DNA from: an uncultured Clostridia bacterium
Lineage (GTDB): Bacteria; Bacillota; Clostridia; Peptostreptococcales; Anaerovoracaceae
Assembly: GCA_934247125.1 (NCBI GenBank)
Contig: CAKQIZ010000004.1
Location: forward strand, 1-51,954
Direction: 5' to 3'
DNA: 51,954 bases
Numbering within the stretch: position 1 is the stretch's first letter; every line of letters starts with the position of its first letter. The notes beneath the pieces were generated by a model that did no database searches, was not told where the DNA came from, and saw nothing but the letters and a program-made list of their open reading frames with translations. Made by a program: the position numbers and the translations under genes. Below, in pieces: positions 44,387 through 51,954 of this stretch.

Positions 44387-45161
44387 GAAAATATCAGACG
44401 CATTTGCATCAGGGAAGGCTTTCATCCCGTTCATAACGTGCGGCGATCCGTCTCTTGAGCTCACGGAGCAGATAGTTTATGCGATGGAAGAGGCGGGGGC
44501 TGACCTGATAGAGCTTGGCATACCGTTTTCGGATCCGACGGCAGAAGGCCCGGTGATACAGGCGGCTAACGTCAGAGCGCTGGCAGGCGGAGTCACGACA
44601 GACAAGATATTCGAGATGGTAGAGCGCATCAGAAAAAAGACAGATATCCCGATGGTATTCATGACATATGCAAATGTCGTGTTCTCATACGGGACTGAGC
44701 GCTTTGTAAAAAATGCAGCTGAGATCGGGATGAACGGTATCATACTGCCTGACGTTCCGTTCGAGGAAAAGCAGGAATTCAACTCCGTGTGCAGGGAATA
44801 CGGACTGGACTTCATTTCACTGATAGCGCCGACATCGCACGAGCGTATATCGATGATCGCAAAAGAGGCAAGCGGCTTTGTATACTGCGTTTCATCACTC
44901 GGCGTTACAGGTATGCGTTCAGATATAACGACAGACATAGGAGCGATGGTATCGCTTGTGAAAAAGGCAAATGATATACCTTGTGCGGTAGGCTTCGGCA
45001 TCTCGACTCCGGAGCAGGCCGCGGAAATGGCTGCAAAGTCAGACGGCGCTATCGTCGGATCGGCGATCGTGAAGCTTTGTGAAAAGTACGGCGAAGACTG
45101 CGTGCCGCATGTGAGGGAGTATGTCAGGAGCATGAAAGACGCGGTGTGCGGACAGATCTGA
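44379..45161 (+). CDS. trpA: Tryptophan synthase alpha chain
   Basis: A 260-residue TIM-barrel protein. It has [11 protein letters not shown], the catalytic glutamate in [19 protein letters not shown], the second catalytic acid region in [18 protein letters not shown] and [10 protein letters not shown]. It cleaves indole-3-glycerol phosphate to indole for TrpB. The start lies inside trpB, with GAGGGGAGG upstream. It ends the trp operon; a hairpin with a T run follows at 45224-45254. Confidence 0.97.
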   Translation: MSRKISDAFASGKAFIPFITCGDPSLELTEQIVYAMEEAGADLIELGIPFSDPTAEGPVIQAANVRALAGGVTTDKIFEMVERIRKKTDIPMVFMTYANVVFSYGTERFVKNAAEIGMNGIILPDVPFEEKQEFNSVCREYGLDFISLIAPTSHERISMIAKEASGFVYCVSSLGVTGMRSDITTDIGAMVSLVKKANDIPCAVGFGISTPEQAAEMAAKSDGAIVGSAIVKLCEKYGEDCVPHVREYVRSMKDAVCGQI

Positions 45162-45223
45162 GAGGTGCACGGATCTCGAGCAGACGTCAAAGAACAGCAG
45201 ATAAAAGACAGATAAAGGATATG

Positions 45224-45254
45224 AAAAAGGAGCCTGATAAAAGGTTCTTTTTTT
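45224..45254 (+). terminator. Terminator of the trp operon
   Basis: AAAAAGGAGCC pairs with GGTTCTTTTTTT, using G-T pairs, around a TGATAAAA loop and ending in seven Ts. Confidence 0.8.
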
Positions 45255-45341
45255 ATGTAAAGAAACAGGACTTTTATCCGATATTTACCGGATATGAATG
45301 TTAGAAAATCAAATCAAAATCATGAAAATCAAAGAAAATAA

Positions 45342-45369
45342 TTGACATTCTGTTTAAAATTAATATGAT
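45342..45369 (+). promoter_or_regulatory. Promoter of the sigma-54 activator gene
   Basis: TTGACA (45342-45347) and TATGAT (45364-45369) lie 16 bases apart, about 45 bases before the activator's ATG. The activator is thus read from an ordinary sigma-A-type promoter, separate from the operon it is predicted to control. Confidence 0.7.
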
Positions 45370-45415
45370 TAAAATAGTCAGATAAATCCAAATTCATGCA
45401 AAAAGCGAGGCCGAA

Positions 45416-46789
45416 ATGAGATTTGAAAACTTATCAAAAGATGCAAGGGAGTACATAAAAGCAGTAATAGAGTGTATTGATGACGGCATTTTTATTCTGG
45501 ATGATAAAAGCACCATCATAGAAATAAATGAAAAGGGGCTTGGTACAAAAAAGCGGGAGGATATAGTAGGCAAGACGATGCAGGAACTTGTAGATCAAGG
45601 GATATACAGGGATTCCTGCACACTGAAAGTCCTCAAAAGCGGCGAGAAAGAGACGTTGCTTCAGTATGATGAAACAGAGACGCTTACTACAGGAATACCG
45701 TATATAAAAGACGGTAAGATAGATATGATAGTGTGCTGTGAGAGAGAACTGAAAGAAATCGACATTATGAAAGAACAGCTGAGGATCAATGAGGAGAAGC
45801 TTGACAAATACAAAAGTGAAATCAAATATCTGAGATCTATTTTTGCGAAAGAAACAAAAGATCTGGTGCTCGAGTCGCCTAAAATGAAACAGGTCGTAGA
45901 GCTTGCGCTCACTGCAGCCAAGTATGATTCGAGAGTTCTGATCGAAGGGGAGACGGGAGTCGGAAAGGAGATAATAGCTAAGTTAATATATAGAAATGGT
46001 GCGAGGAAAAACGGACCGTTTATCGCTGTGAACTGCAGCGCAATACCGGAAACTTTAATAGAGTCCGAATTGTTCGGGTACGAAAAAGGATCATTTACAG
46101 GAGCCGATGAAAAAGGGAAAAAAGGATATTTCGAGCTGGCGAATAAAGGTGTTATTTTTCTTGACGAGATAGGAGAGATATCGCTCAGTTTCCAGTCAAA
46201 ACTGCTCAGGACACTGCAGGAGAACGAGATCCTGAGGATAGGCGGGAAGAAGAGCATAAAGATAGATGTGCAGGTGATCGCCGCGACGAATAAAAATCTG
46301 GCTGAAAAAGTCCAGACCGGAGAGTTTAAAGCAGACTTGTTTTATAGACTCAATACATTCCCGATAATGATACCGCCATTGAGAGAAAGGCAGGCCGATA
46401 TCGTACCTTTGATATACTCGTTTGCCGATAAATTCAATAAAAAATACGGTACGCAGAAAAGGTTTTCACTTAGTAGTCTTAATGCGCTGCAGGTGTATGA
46501 ATGGCCTGGAAATGTACGTGAACTTGAAAATATCGTGGAGAGGCTTGTGCTTACAGTTCATGATGATGTGATAAATGCTGAGCATGTAGGTATGATACTC
46601 GGAACATGTAAAAAAGATTTTAACGGTTCAGAAGAAAGAGGAACTCTAAGAGAGGTGTCTGAGCATGCGGAGAAAGAACTTATAAAAAAATATATGGAAA
46701 TATACGATAATCCGGAAGATCTTGAAAAGGCACTGGATGTTTCCCGGGCTACACTTAACAGAAAACTGCTGAAATATGATTTGAGATGA
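45416..46789 (+). CDS. Sigma-54-dependent activator with PAS sensor domain
   Basis: A 457-residue enhancer-binding protein. An N-terminal PAS domain (about 10-125; IDDGIFILDDKSTIIEINEKG) is followed by a coiled-coil linker. The AAA+ domain has Walker A GETGVGKE (178-185), the sigma-54 contact loop GSFTGA (225-230), Walker B VIFLDEIGEI and a YRLNTFPIMIPPLRER arginine-finger region. A Fis-like helix-turn-helix ends the protein (VSRATLNRKLLKY). GSFTGA differs from the usual GAFTGA in one tolerated position. A -24/-12 promoter lies 142 bases downstream, in front of the permease operon, its obvious target. The PAS domain probably senses the substrate or its CoA ester. Confidence 0.93.
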   Translation: MRFENLSKDAREYIKAVIECIDDGIFILDDKSTIIEINEKGLGTKKREDIVGKTMQELVDQGIYRDSCTLKVLKSGEKETLLQYDETETLTTGIPYIKDGKIDMIVCCERELKEIDIMKEQLRINEEKLDKYKSEIKYLRSIFAKETKDLVLESPKMKQVVELALTAAKYDSRVLIEGETGVGKEIIAKLIYRNGARKNGPFIAVNCSAIPETLIESELFGYEKGSFTGADEKGKKGYFELANKGVIFLDEIGEISLSFQSKLLRTLQENEILRIGGKKSIKIDVQVIAATNKNLAEKVQTGEFKADLFYRLNTFPIMIPPLRERQADIVPLIYSFADKFNKKYGTQKRFSLSSLNALQVYEWPGNVRELENIVERLVLTVHDDVINAEHVGMILGTCKKDFNGSEERGTLREVSEHAEKELIKKYMEIYDNPEDLEKALDVSRATLNRKLLKYDLR

Positions 46790-46806
46790 GCATATCTGAT
46801 CAGTTT

Positions 46807-46834
46807 TGAGCAATCAAAAATCAAAAATGAGCAA
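46807..46834 (+). promoter_or_regulatory. Candidate enhancer repeats for the sigma-54 activator
   Basis: TGAGCAA occurs at 46807-46813 and 46828-46834, with 21 bases from start to start, about two helical turns. The pair lies roughly 100-125 bases upstream of the -24 element, the usual distance for upstream activating sites. Confidence 0.5.
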
Positions 46835-46860
46835 AAGTCAAAATTAAATAAAAAATCGCA

Positions 46861-46918
46861 AGATTCCTCAAATATCCGAAAAGGTTGGAAAATACGGGTG
46901 TTCAGAGGAATTTTTTTC
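46861..46918 (+). terminator. Terminator between activator and sigma-54 operon
   Basis: AGATTCCTC (46861-46869) pairs with GAGGAATTT from 46905 and an inner AATATCCG/CGGGTGTT stem continues it. A run of seven Ts follows. It separates the activator transcript from the operon and sits between the presumed enhancer and the -24/-12 promoter. Confidence 0.75.
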
Positions 46919-46930
46919 TCGATATGAAAG

Positions 46931-46947
46931 TTGGCACAGAGATTGCT
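46931..46947 (+). promoter_or_regulatory. Sigma-54 (-24/-12) promoter
   Basis: TTGGCAC (46931-46937) is followed after five bases by TTGCT (46943-46947). The invariant GG and GC are exactly 12 bases apart, matching the RpoN consensus TGGCAC-N5-TTGC. Transcription would start near 46957, 38 bases before the permease ATG. Confidence 0.92.
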
Positions 46948-46994
46948 CTATATAGGAGTGTAATAAAAAATTTGCCGACGAAAGGAGAGGAAGA

Positions 46995-48644
46995 ATGAGT
47001 AAACAACAATCTGGCGGCTTAGTCGAACGTAATATAACATTGCGAACAGCGGTGCTTATGATGTACTGCCTTGTTGCCGCAGGAGCATTCGGCATAGAAG
47101 GAATGATATCGGACGCAGGTCCGGGCATGACCATAGTGATATTGTGCATACTGCCGTTCATATGGGCTGCACCCCAGGCACTGTGCTCTGCAGAGCTTGG
47201 ATCTTTCATTACAGATGCAGGAGGATTCTACAAGTGGATACAGAGAGGGCTCGGAGAATTCTGGGGCTTTGCAGGAGGCTGGTGCAGAACAGTATCGTGT
47301 TATATAGATAATACGCTCTATATAGTTCTGGCAGGTTCATACACTCAGATGCTTATACCGGGCATGACAGATACCGCGAAATTCATATTCATGTTTGTAC
47401 TTATTCTGATATTCACAGTGATCAACCTGATGGGTATCGAAGAAGTAGGAAAAGTAAGCACTATTTTTTCAGTAATAATATTTATCGCGTTTATGGCGGT
47501 TACAGTTGTAGGGTTTGCAAACTGGCAGTATAACCCGATGGATCCTTTTTACAACAGTGCAGACTATACACTGATAGGGTCGATAGGAGCAGGACTCGCA
47601 ACCGGCATGTGGATGTATGCAGGCTATACATCGATGTCTACACTTGCTACTGAATGTAAGGACAAAAGTGTTATTCCTAAAGGTCTTCTTATAATAATGC
47701 CGCTGGTAGCTATATCCTATATACTTCCGACGATAGCAGGACTTGCTTCGGTAGGTCAGTGGCAGGACTGGGCTAATGACGGCGCCGGGATATCTTTTGG
47801 AAATGTACTGGCACTTGCAGGTGCATGGGGTCTGCCGTGCTTTACTATAGCGGCGGTAATAGCGAATCTTTCGCTGTTCAATACACAGATGATATCAATT
47901 TCAAGAGGATTTTACGGTATGGCTCTTGACAATCTGGCACCGAAGGTACTGCTCAAGGTGAGTAAAAAAAGACACGTACCATATATAGGAGTGATTTCAC
48001 TTTCTGTAGTTACGACGCTATTATGCAATTTTGATTTCAGCGTTTTGGTAACAATGGACGTAACGATGCTGATGGTCGATTATGTACTCGTATTCATATC
48101 CGCAGCAAGACTCAGAAAAATAGAGCCGGATACGCCGAGACCGTTCAAAATCCCGTTTGGTGATAATTTCGTTAAAATACTCATTACTCCGGGACTGATA
48201 ATAGCATGTGCAGCACTTTTCTTAAACGGTGCAGACTACTATCTTGGAGGAATGATAGCTTTTGCATCAGCCCCGATCTTATATGTGATATGGAAACGCA
48301 TGTACGGAGGGTTGTATGCGAACGATCCTGGGAAATACCCGATCGATAAAAGGACAAGGCTCGTGTCAGGAGACTTCAGCAGAATGGCTATAGTCTTTGC
48401 GATACTTGCAGTAATAGGCCTTATAGGTGGACTGTTCTGGTTTGATTTTTATGAAGTGGGCTGGGAATCTTATTACGGTGACAGTTACCCATTCCTTGGA
48501 GGAACAGATGAAGAGATCACAAACAGGATCTATAACAGCATTACAGTAGTTTCTGTGATCTATGCTGCGGCAGCGATCATATTGAGGATATGCGACAAGA
48601 AGCTGGAAAAGAAAGAGCTTCCGGCAGAAATCGCAGCGGACTAA
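46995..48644 (+). CDS. APC-superfamily amino acid/amine permease
   Basis: A 549-residue protein with 12 to 14 predicted membrane helices. Helix 1 has the AAGAFGIEGMISDAGPGM glycine motif expected at the substrate site of APC transporters. Other marks are GGFYKWIQRGLGEFWGFAGGWCRT and a NLSLFNTQMISISRGFYGMA segment. It is closest in appearance to the YjeM/GadC-like amino acid antiporter branch; the C-terminus carries a soluble insertion and one or two extra helices. AAAGGAGAGG precedes the ATG. As first gene of the sigma-54 operon it would import, or exchange, the substrate used by the enzymes that follow. Confidence 0.9.
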   Translation: MSKQQSGGLVERNITLRTAVLMMYCLVAAGAFGIEGMISDAGPGMTIVILCILPFIWAAPQALCSAELGSFITDAGGFYKWIQRGLGEFWGFAGGWCRTVSCYIDNTLYIVLAGSYTQMLIPGMTDTAKFIFMFVLILIFTVINLMGIEEVGKVSTIFSVIIFIAFMAVTVVGFANWQYNPMDPFYNSADYTLIGSIGAGLATGMWMYAGYTSMSTLATECKDKSVIPKGLLIIMPLVAISYILPTIAGLASVGQWQDWANDGAGISFGNVLALAGAWGLPCFTIAAVIANLSLFNTQMISISRGFYGMALDNLAPKVLLKVSKKRHVPYIGVISLSVVTTLLCNFDFSVLVTMDVTMLMVDYVLVFISAARLRKIEPDTPRPFKIPFGDNFVKILITPGLIIACAALFLNGADYYLGGMIAFASAPILYVIWKRMYGGLYANDPGKYPIDKRTRLVSGDFSRMAIVFAILAVIGLIGGLFWFDFYEVGWESYYGDSYPFLGGTDEEITNRIYNSITVVSVIYAAAAIILRICDKKLEKKELPAEIAAD

Positions 48645-48686
48645 TAAAAGCATAGTAAAAGTATCGAGAATATGGAGGTAAATGAA

Positions 48687-49124
48687 ATGGCAAAAATTGA
48701 AGCGGAAAGAAGAGATTTATTAACAGCAGTTAAAAAGGGTCCGGATGTGACTGAACTGAAATTCAGAATTTCTATACACGGTGAAGATATGCATTACCCC
48801 GGAGAAATGATATCCGGCTGCAAGCTTATGGAAAAGTGCATAGACTGTGTCACAGAGCTGAGCAATATCAGAGATAACGGAGACGGCGGACTGTTCGTAC
48901 ATACTCAGGCAAGCATATTAAAGCCTGTTCATATGCTCGACGCAGTTGAGATCATCGTATGGCTCGTAAAGCAGGGAAGCAGATCGAGGTTATACGGATA
49001 TGAAATGTACAAGACCTCAGAATACGATATCGAATCAGATCGCTCAGAAGTGTTCGATGAACCTGTATTAGTAGTTAAAGGAGATACGACATTTGTTGTC
49101 GACGAGCCGATACCTGCAGCATAA
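48687..49124 (+). CDS. Hot-dog-fold protein like beta-amino-acyl-CoA ammonia-lyases
   Basis: A 145-residue protein from ATG 48687, placed 8 bases after GGAGG; an in-frame ATG at 48672 overlaps that site. LKFRISIHGEDMHYPGEMISGCKL-MEKCIDCVTEL, then VEIIVWLVKQGSRSRLYGYEMYKT and DEPVLVVKGDTTFVV, follow the same course as beta-alanyl-CoA:ammonia lyase and 3-aminobutyryl-CoA ammonia-lyase (HYxGxxxxGxxxxxxxxDVxTEL; EPVLxxK). The length equals that of the Clostridium propionicum enzyme. Such enzymes remove ammonia from a 3-aminoacyl-CoA to give an enoyl-CoA. The similarity is moderate, so a thioesterase/dehydratase-like relative acting on another substrate remains possible. Confidence 0.7.
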   Translation: MAKIEAERRDLLTAVKKGPDVTELKFRISIHGEDMHYPGEMISGCKLMEKCIDCVTELSNIRDNGDGGLFVHTQASILKPVHMLDAVEIIVWLVKQGSRSRLYGYEMYKTSEYDIESDRSEVFDEPVLVVKGDTTFVVDEPIPAA

Positions 49125-49156
49125 AAAGCATCAATCAGAAGCGACAGGAGGAAGAT

Positions 49157-50392
49157 ATGGCTAAGATATTAGATGGGATCAGGGTGCTCGATTTTACTCA
49201 GGGACATACCGGAAGCTATGCAACGATGCTTCTCGCGGATTTCGGAGCTGAGGTGATCAAGATCGAAGACCCTGAAACTGGAGGGGATGTTCTGCGAAAC
49301 AGCTTTCCGAAAACAGATAAAGGAAGCGCATATCATGCATATATGAACAGGGGCAAGAAAAGCATATGCATCGATAGAAGGACAGAAGAGGGACAGAAGA
49401 TCATAATGAGACTCATTGAAAATGCAGATGTAGTGTGTGACTGTTTTCCGGCAGGAGAAATGGAAAGATGCAATATCGATTACAGTAAAGCCTGTGAAGT
49501 GAATCCGAGGATCATTTATGCTTCACAGACCGGATTCGGCAAATACGGTCCGATGAGCAATTCGGCAGGTTGCGACCTGACATCAGAAGCATTTTGTGGA
49601 CTTATGCAGTGCACAGGATGGCCTGATGAAAAAGGCGGAAAACCGACAGCTCATGGATCGAGAATGGCAGATCAGTTCGGCGGAGTCCATCTTGCGGCAG
49701 GAATAGTTGCAGCTCTGATGGCAAGAGAAGATATGGGAGAAGGCCAGCAGGTGGAAGTGGCTTCTGCGGACAGTATGCTCACTGCTCTTGAGGATTGCCT
49801 GGCAGAGGCATCGATGTCAGGAGTGACAAAGCACAGAGAAGGAAACGGGTCACGTTCGATCGCGCCTTATGACACATTTGAAGTCAAAGACGGCATATTC
49901 TCGACAGCAGTTTCTACGAACAGCCAGTGGAAAAAATTCTGTGAAGTCATGGGATTTGAAGAACTGCTAAGTGATCCAAGGTTCACTACTAATGAGGGAA
50001 GAGGCGAGCATTATTTTGCAGAAGACGGAGAGAGAGGACTTCGCGAAATAATAGACAACAAGTTCAGAGATATGACGAGGAAAGAGATTTCAGAGCTTTT
50101 GGAGCCTCATAATATACCGGGTGGCCCGGGTTATACTGTTGAAGATGCATTTAATGATGAACAGCTCAATACCAGGAATATGGTGCTGGATATAGATGAC
50201 AAGGCTTTAGGAAAAATCAAAATGCCGGGCGTACCGATCAAAATTTCGGATATAGATGATACAGATATAAAATCAGCGCCGCTGCTTGGTGAGGATACGG
50301 AAGAAATATTGGAGCTTGCAGGTTTTGCAGGTGACGAAATAGCAGCACTAGAGGAGAGAAAGATCGTTTTGTGTGAAGGAGGTGCGAAATGA
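49157..50392 (+). CDS. Family III (CaiB/BaiF) CoA-transferase, first copy
   Basis: A 411-residue protein with the family's interlocked-dimer pattern: GIRVLDFTQGHTGSYATMLLADFGAEVIKIE at the start (CoA-binding), NRGKKSICID, and the IIYASQTGFGKYGPMSN segment. Asp172 in RMADQFGG is at the position of the catalytic aspartate that forms the acyl-anhydride and CoA intermediates (Asp169 in formyl-CoA transferase). It would transfer CoA from an acyl-CoA donor to the substrate. AGGAGG precedes the ATG, and the next gene overlaps by four bases (ATGA). Confidence 0.92.
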   Translation: MAKILDGIRVLDFTQGHTGSYATMLLADFGAEVIKIEDPETGGDVLRNSFPKTDKGSAYHAYMNRGKKSICIDRRTEEGQKIIMRLIENADVVCDCFPAGEMERCNIDYSKACEVNPRIIYASQTGFGKYGPMSNSAGCDLTSEAFCGLMQCTGWPDEKGGKPTAHGSRMADQFGGVHLAAGIVAALMAREDMGEGQQVEVASADSMLTALEDCLAEASMSGVTKHREGNGSRSIAPYDTFEVKDGIFSTAVSTNSQWKKFCEVMGFEELLSDPRFTTNEGRGEHYFAEDGERGLREIIDNKFRDMTRKEISELLEPHNIPGGPGYTVEDAFNDEQLNTRNMVLDIDDKALGKIKMPGVPIKISDIDDTDIKSAPLLGEDTEEILELAGFAGDEIAALEERKIVLCEGGAK

Positions 50393-51585
50393 GACCATTG
50401 GAAGGAATAACTGTACTGGATTTCACACAGGCATACAGCGGGCCGTACTGCGCAATGAATCTTGCTGACTATGGAGCAAGAGTGATAAAGGTTGAGAGAG
50501 CTGATTACGGAGATCAGTCGCGAGAATGGGGACCGTACACTGAGGATGACGGCAGCGGATATTTCGCACTGTACAACCGTAACAAAGAAAGTATAGCGAT
50601 CGATCTTTCAGAGCCCGAAGGAAAGGATATAATAAAAAAGCTTTACTCGGAAGTAGATGTGGTGCTTGAAAATTTCAAGTTTGGCACTATCGACAAACTG
50701 GGGATAGGCTATGAAGTCGCAAAGGAAATGAATCCTGAAATAATATTCGCATCGATAACAGGATTCGGACAGACAGGACCGCTCCGCAAAAAAACTGCAT
50801 ATGACAATGTTGTGGAATGCATGTGTGGTTTTATGGAAATGACAGGATATTCTGACGGTCCGGCGATGAGATCAGGTGCATCGGTCGGAGACAGCTATAC
50901 AGGTCTGACGATGTTTCTGGCAATAGTGCTGGCATGTTATAAGAAAAAGCGTACAGGCAAGGGGAGCAGACTGGATGTGTCGATGCTGGATACGATGTTC
51001 GCTACGGTCGAGGATGCAGTACTGGCATATAGTCTTACGGGCAAGCCTATAAGCCGTACAGGAAATGCAAAGCCCAGGGAGATAGTTCCATACGATGTTT
51101 ATGAGTGCGCGGACGGTCCTGTTGCAGTAGGTATAACAGAAGAAAGTATGTGGCCTGATTTCTGTGAAGCGATAGGAGAGCCTGAGCTCAAGGACAGTGA
51201 GCTGTATGCGACTAATGATCTGAGATGCAGCAATTTCGACAGCTTTACGGAACATATGACGGAATTGATGAAAGATAGAAAAATGGACGATGTCGTTGAC
51301 GATTTCATGAAGTTCGATATACCTGTATCAAAACTCCAGCTGCCGCTCGAAGCACTGAATTGCAGGCATTTTAACGAGAGAGATATGGCGATAGAGATCG
51401 ACGATGCCAATATAGGAAAGTACAGGGCTTTCGGACTCCCTGTGAAATTCAGCAAAACACCGGGTTCGGTAAGGAAGACATCGCCGCTTCTCGGTGAAGA
51501 TACAAAATCTGTTCTGCGATATGCAGGATATAGTGAAAGTGAGATAGATGATCTCATAAAAGAAGAAATAGTCGCAGTTCCTTAA
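50389..51585 (+). CDS. Family III (CaiB/BaiF) CoA-transferase, second copy
   Basis: A 398-residue paralogue of the preceding protein. It has GITVLDFTQAYSGPYCAMNLADYGARVIKVE, NRNKESIAIDLSEPEG, IIFASITGFGQTGP and the catalytic-type Asp168 in SVGDSYTG. Both copies therefore look active. Tight coupling (ATGA overlap, GGAGG within the first gene) suggests equal synthesis and perhaps a heteromeric enzyme, or two enzymes for different acids. It is the last gene of the operon; a perfect terminator hairpin follows. Confidence 0.92.
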   Translation: MRPLEGITVLDFTQAYSGPYCAMNLADYGARVIKVERADYGDQSREWGPYTEDDGSGYFALYNRNKESIAIDLSEPEGKDIIKKLYSEVDVVLENFKFGTIDKLGIGYEVAKEMNPEIIFASITGFGQTGPLRKKTAYDNVVECMCGFMEMTGYSDGPAMRSGASVGDSYTGLTMFLAIVLACYKKKRTGKGSRLDVSMLDTMFATVEDAVLAYSLTGKPISRTGNAKPREIVPYDVYECADGPVAVGITEESMWPDFCEAIGEPELKDSELYATNDLRCSNFDSFTEHMTELMKDRKMDDVVDDFMKFDIPVSKLQLPLEALNCRHFNERDMAIEIDDANIGKYRAFGLPVKFSKTPGSVRKTSPLLGEDTKSVLRYAGYSESEIDDLIKEEIVAVP

Positions 51586-51613
51586 AAATCACATGCCTTT
51601 TTACAATTTTTAG

Positions 51614-51647
51614 ACTATAAAAACCGGGGATTCCCGGTTTTTATAGT
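51614..51647 (+). terminator. Terminator of the CoA-transferase operon
   Basis: ACTATAAAAACCGGG (51614-51628) and CCCGGTTTTTATAGT (51633-51647) form a perfect 15-base-pair stem with a GATT loop. Symmetry and A/T tracts on both sides allow termination in both directions. Confidence 0.9.
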
Positions 51648-51774
51648 GCAGCAAAGCTTAGAGGATCGTATACAGTGTGTATGATTTGTTATTATTATAT
51701 ATATGTCCGAAAACGGCGAGACAAGAAAACCTAAAAGTGCTATTATGCAGTTGATGACAGACAGGAGAAGATTT

Positions 51775-51954
51775 ATGGATCAGAAAAAAAGAGAATCGCT
51801 GTTCAGAGCATTCGCAGCGCATGACAAAAGATTTGACGGAAAGGTTTTCGTAGGCGTGACTACTACCGGAATATACTGCAGACCGGTATGTACAGCCAGG
51901 ATCATGACAGGATAGCGCACAAAACAGCTTCCTACATAGAAAAGAACTGCAGTT
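51775..51954 (+). pseudogene. Degraded Ada-like DNA repair gene, truncated by the window edge
   Basis: From ATG 51775 (GGAG upstream) the product begins MDQKKRESLFRAFAAHDKRF and continues DGKVFVGVTTTGIYCRPVCTAR. This is the start of the Ada-type zinc/methyl-acceptor domain, with the acceptor cysteine in GIYCRPVC. It then runs into IMTG and a TAG at 51913-51915. In another frame from about 51888 the sequence reads HDRIAHKTASYIEKNC, like the start of the AraC-type DNA-binding domain that follows in Ada proteins. The intervening zinc-site region is missing. This points to an internal deletion with frameshift. The remainder lies outside the window. Confidence 0.65.

Noticed and set aside
45416..51585. 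Carnitine or gamma-butyrobetaine utilisation cluster
   Set aside because: CaiB-type transferases fit, but there is no betaine (BCCT) transporter, acyl-CoA dehydrogenase or crotonobetainyl-CoA hydratase. The hot-dog protein points to ammonia elimination instead.

Overview
The window looks like chromosomal DNA of an anaerobic, endospore-forming Bacillota of the class Clostridia. The evidence is the SpoVAF-like, SleB/CwlJ-like and GerQ-like spore genes, a PdaA-like deacetylase, strong AGGAGG ribosome binding sites, heavy use of AGA/AGG and ATA codons, a tRNA-Trp T-box in front of trp genes, and a two-gene SufCB iron-sulfur system with no SufS or SufU beside it. The CoA-transferase and ammonia-lyase-like genes near the right end suggest an amino-acid-fermenting gut-type organism, perhaps of the Anaerovoracaceae (Family XIII) group. 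That placement is inference.

Layout. Positions 1-3.4 kb are one end of a Tn916-type integrative element: a sigma-region-4-like regulator, a gene-poor repeat-rich stretch, a broken second regulator, a PemK/MazF toxin, excisionase and integrase. 3.7-7.4 kb holds a low-molecular-weight phosphatase, a PgeF-type laccase-domain protein and a DUF1538 membrane protein fused to PII-like domains. A large imperfect palindrome (7.4-7.8 kb) precedes sufCB, whose leader has two tandem two-hairpin units. 9.8-15.9 kb holds exonuclease III, a YeiH-type exporter and a divergent csoR-copA copper locus in which copA carries a C-terminal CopZ-like domain with its own ribosome binding site. It also holds a PdaA-like deacetylase and a tiny membrane protein. 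16-25 kb holds mostly housekeeping genes, many on the minus strand: a Cys/Gly-rich small protein, UPF0210 with its ACT partner, a radical SAM protein, a second deacetylase, ung, azlCD, a methyltransferase and an amidase.

25-38 kb holds typA-mscS, a Crp/Fnr regulator, pyruvate carboxylase, the spore cluster spoVAF-cwlJ-gerQ and the xpaC-telA pair. 37.9-45.2 kb is a complete tryptophan operon, trpE-G-D-CF-B-A. It is controlled by a Trp T-box and has an extra hairpin- and repeat-rich leader segment, part of which recurs inside the mobile element 37 kb away.

45.3-51.6 kb is the most distinctive system. A PAS-domain sigma-54 activator is followed by a textbook -24/-12 promoter and an operon of an APC-type permease, a 145-residue hot-dog protein resembling beta-alanyl-CoA/3-aminobutyryl-CoA ammonia-lyases, and two adjacent family III (CaiB-type) CoA-transferases. 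Together these fit a regulated route for import, CoA activation and deamination of a beta-amino acid or similar compound. The window ends in a degraded Ada-like gene. No tRNA, rRNA or CRISPR array was recognised.
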